From: Geosiphon pyriformis
Lineage: Eukaryota > Glomeromycota > Glomeromycetes > Archaeosporales > Geosiphonaceae
Reading direction: 5' to 3'
NCBI GenBank assembly: GCA_016748015.1
Contig: JAAOMT010000672.1
Span: 208,792-241,421 of the forward strand
Length of the DNA stretch: 32,630 bases
This document shows, piece by piece, positions 32,582-32,630 of the stretch; position 1 is the first letter of the stretch, and each line of letters starts with the position of its first letter. The translations under genes and the position numbers were made by a program. Below the pieces are notes generated by a model, which saw only the letters and a list, made by a program, of their open reading frames with translations, ran no database searches and was not told the DNA's origin.

Positions 32582-32630
<49 letters not shown>
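32582..32630. repeat. Poly(T) run at window end
   Basis: 49 T without interruption up to the last base. It may be the true sequence, or the place where an assembly stopped. Confidence 0.9.

Larger units (their letters stand above)
31911..32630. other. Upstream region of the transporter gene, no gene seen
   Basis: Presumed promoter side of the minus-strand transporter, followed by a long (ATT)n array, AT-rich DNA and a homopolymer at the window end. No start codon or coding frame that I support. Confidence 0.5.

Overview
The window looks like nuclear DNA from an arbuscular mycorrhizal fungus (Glomeromycotina, Rhizophagus-like). The grounds are very AT-rich intergenic DNA, many (AAT)n microsatellites, genes broken by many introns of about 55-150 nt, clearly fungal proteins (Sec15, Atg11, an Ish1/Msc1-like protein, a Jen1-like transporter) and a stand-alone Sel1-repeat protein of a kind abundant in these fungi. 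The species is an inference; I ran no search. Layout: 1-2,500 is repeat-derived and non-coding (a 20-bp degenerate tandem array, then a hyper-AT, almost CpG-free block). 2,603-3,344 (-) holds remnants of an unrecognised gene. 3,520-7,362 (+) is SEC15, the exocyst subunit, in 18 exons (803 aa by my model). 8,058-14,624 (-) is ATG11, the selective-autophagy scaffold, in 26 exons (1,480 aa). These two genes converge tail to tail over a 695-bp spacer. 14,625-16,849 is a second hyper-AT gene-free stretch. 16,850-18,746 (-) encodes a 573-aa single-span membrane protein with an Ish1 domain and a C-terminal KEEL. 18,747-24,951 is a gene desert with microsatellites and several small relics of coding sequence. 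24,952-25,719 (-) is a small alpha/beta hydrolase. 26,487-26,750 (-) is a small secreted Gly/Asn-rich protein with a frame-broken tail. 27,784-28,479 (+) is an intronless Sel1-repeat protein. 29,606-31,910 (-) is a 7-exon, 565-aa Jen1-like MFS carboxylate transporter with a repetitive Lys/Glu tail. The window ends in a run of 49 T. The genes do not form one pathway or operon. SEC15 (exocytic vesicle tethering) and ATG11 (cargo-selective autophagy) are both membrane-traffic tethers, and their adjacency may be chance. Gene models were built by hand: each intron was chosen so that the splice sites restore the frame and the joined protein resembles the family. For SEC15, ATG11, the Ish1-like gene, the hydrolase and the transporter the summed exon lengths are exact multiples of three. 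I saw no clear new biological system. The most unusual points are the Ish1-like protein's topology with a KEEL terminus and a His-rich repeat, a probable GC-AG intron in SEC15, the altered Jen1 signature with a repeat-expanded tail, paired TGATGCAA sites upstream of ATG11, and two CpG-starved blocks, one flanked by diverged direct repeats.
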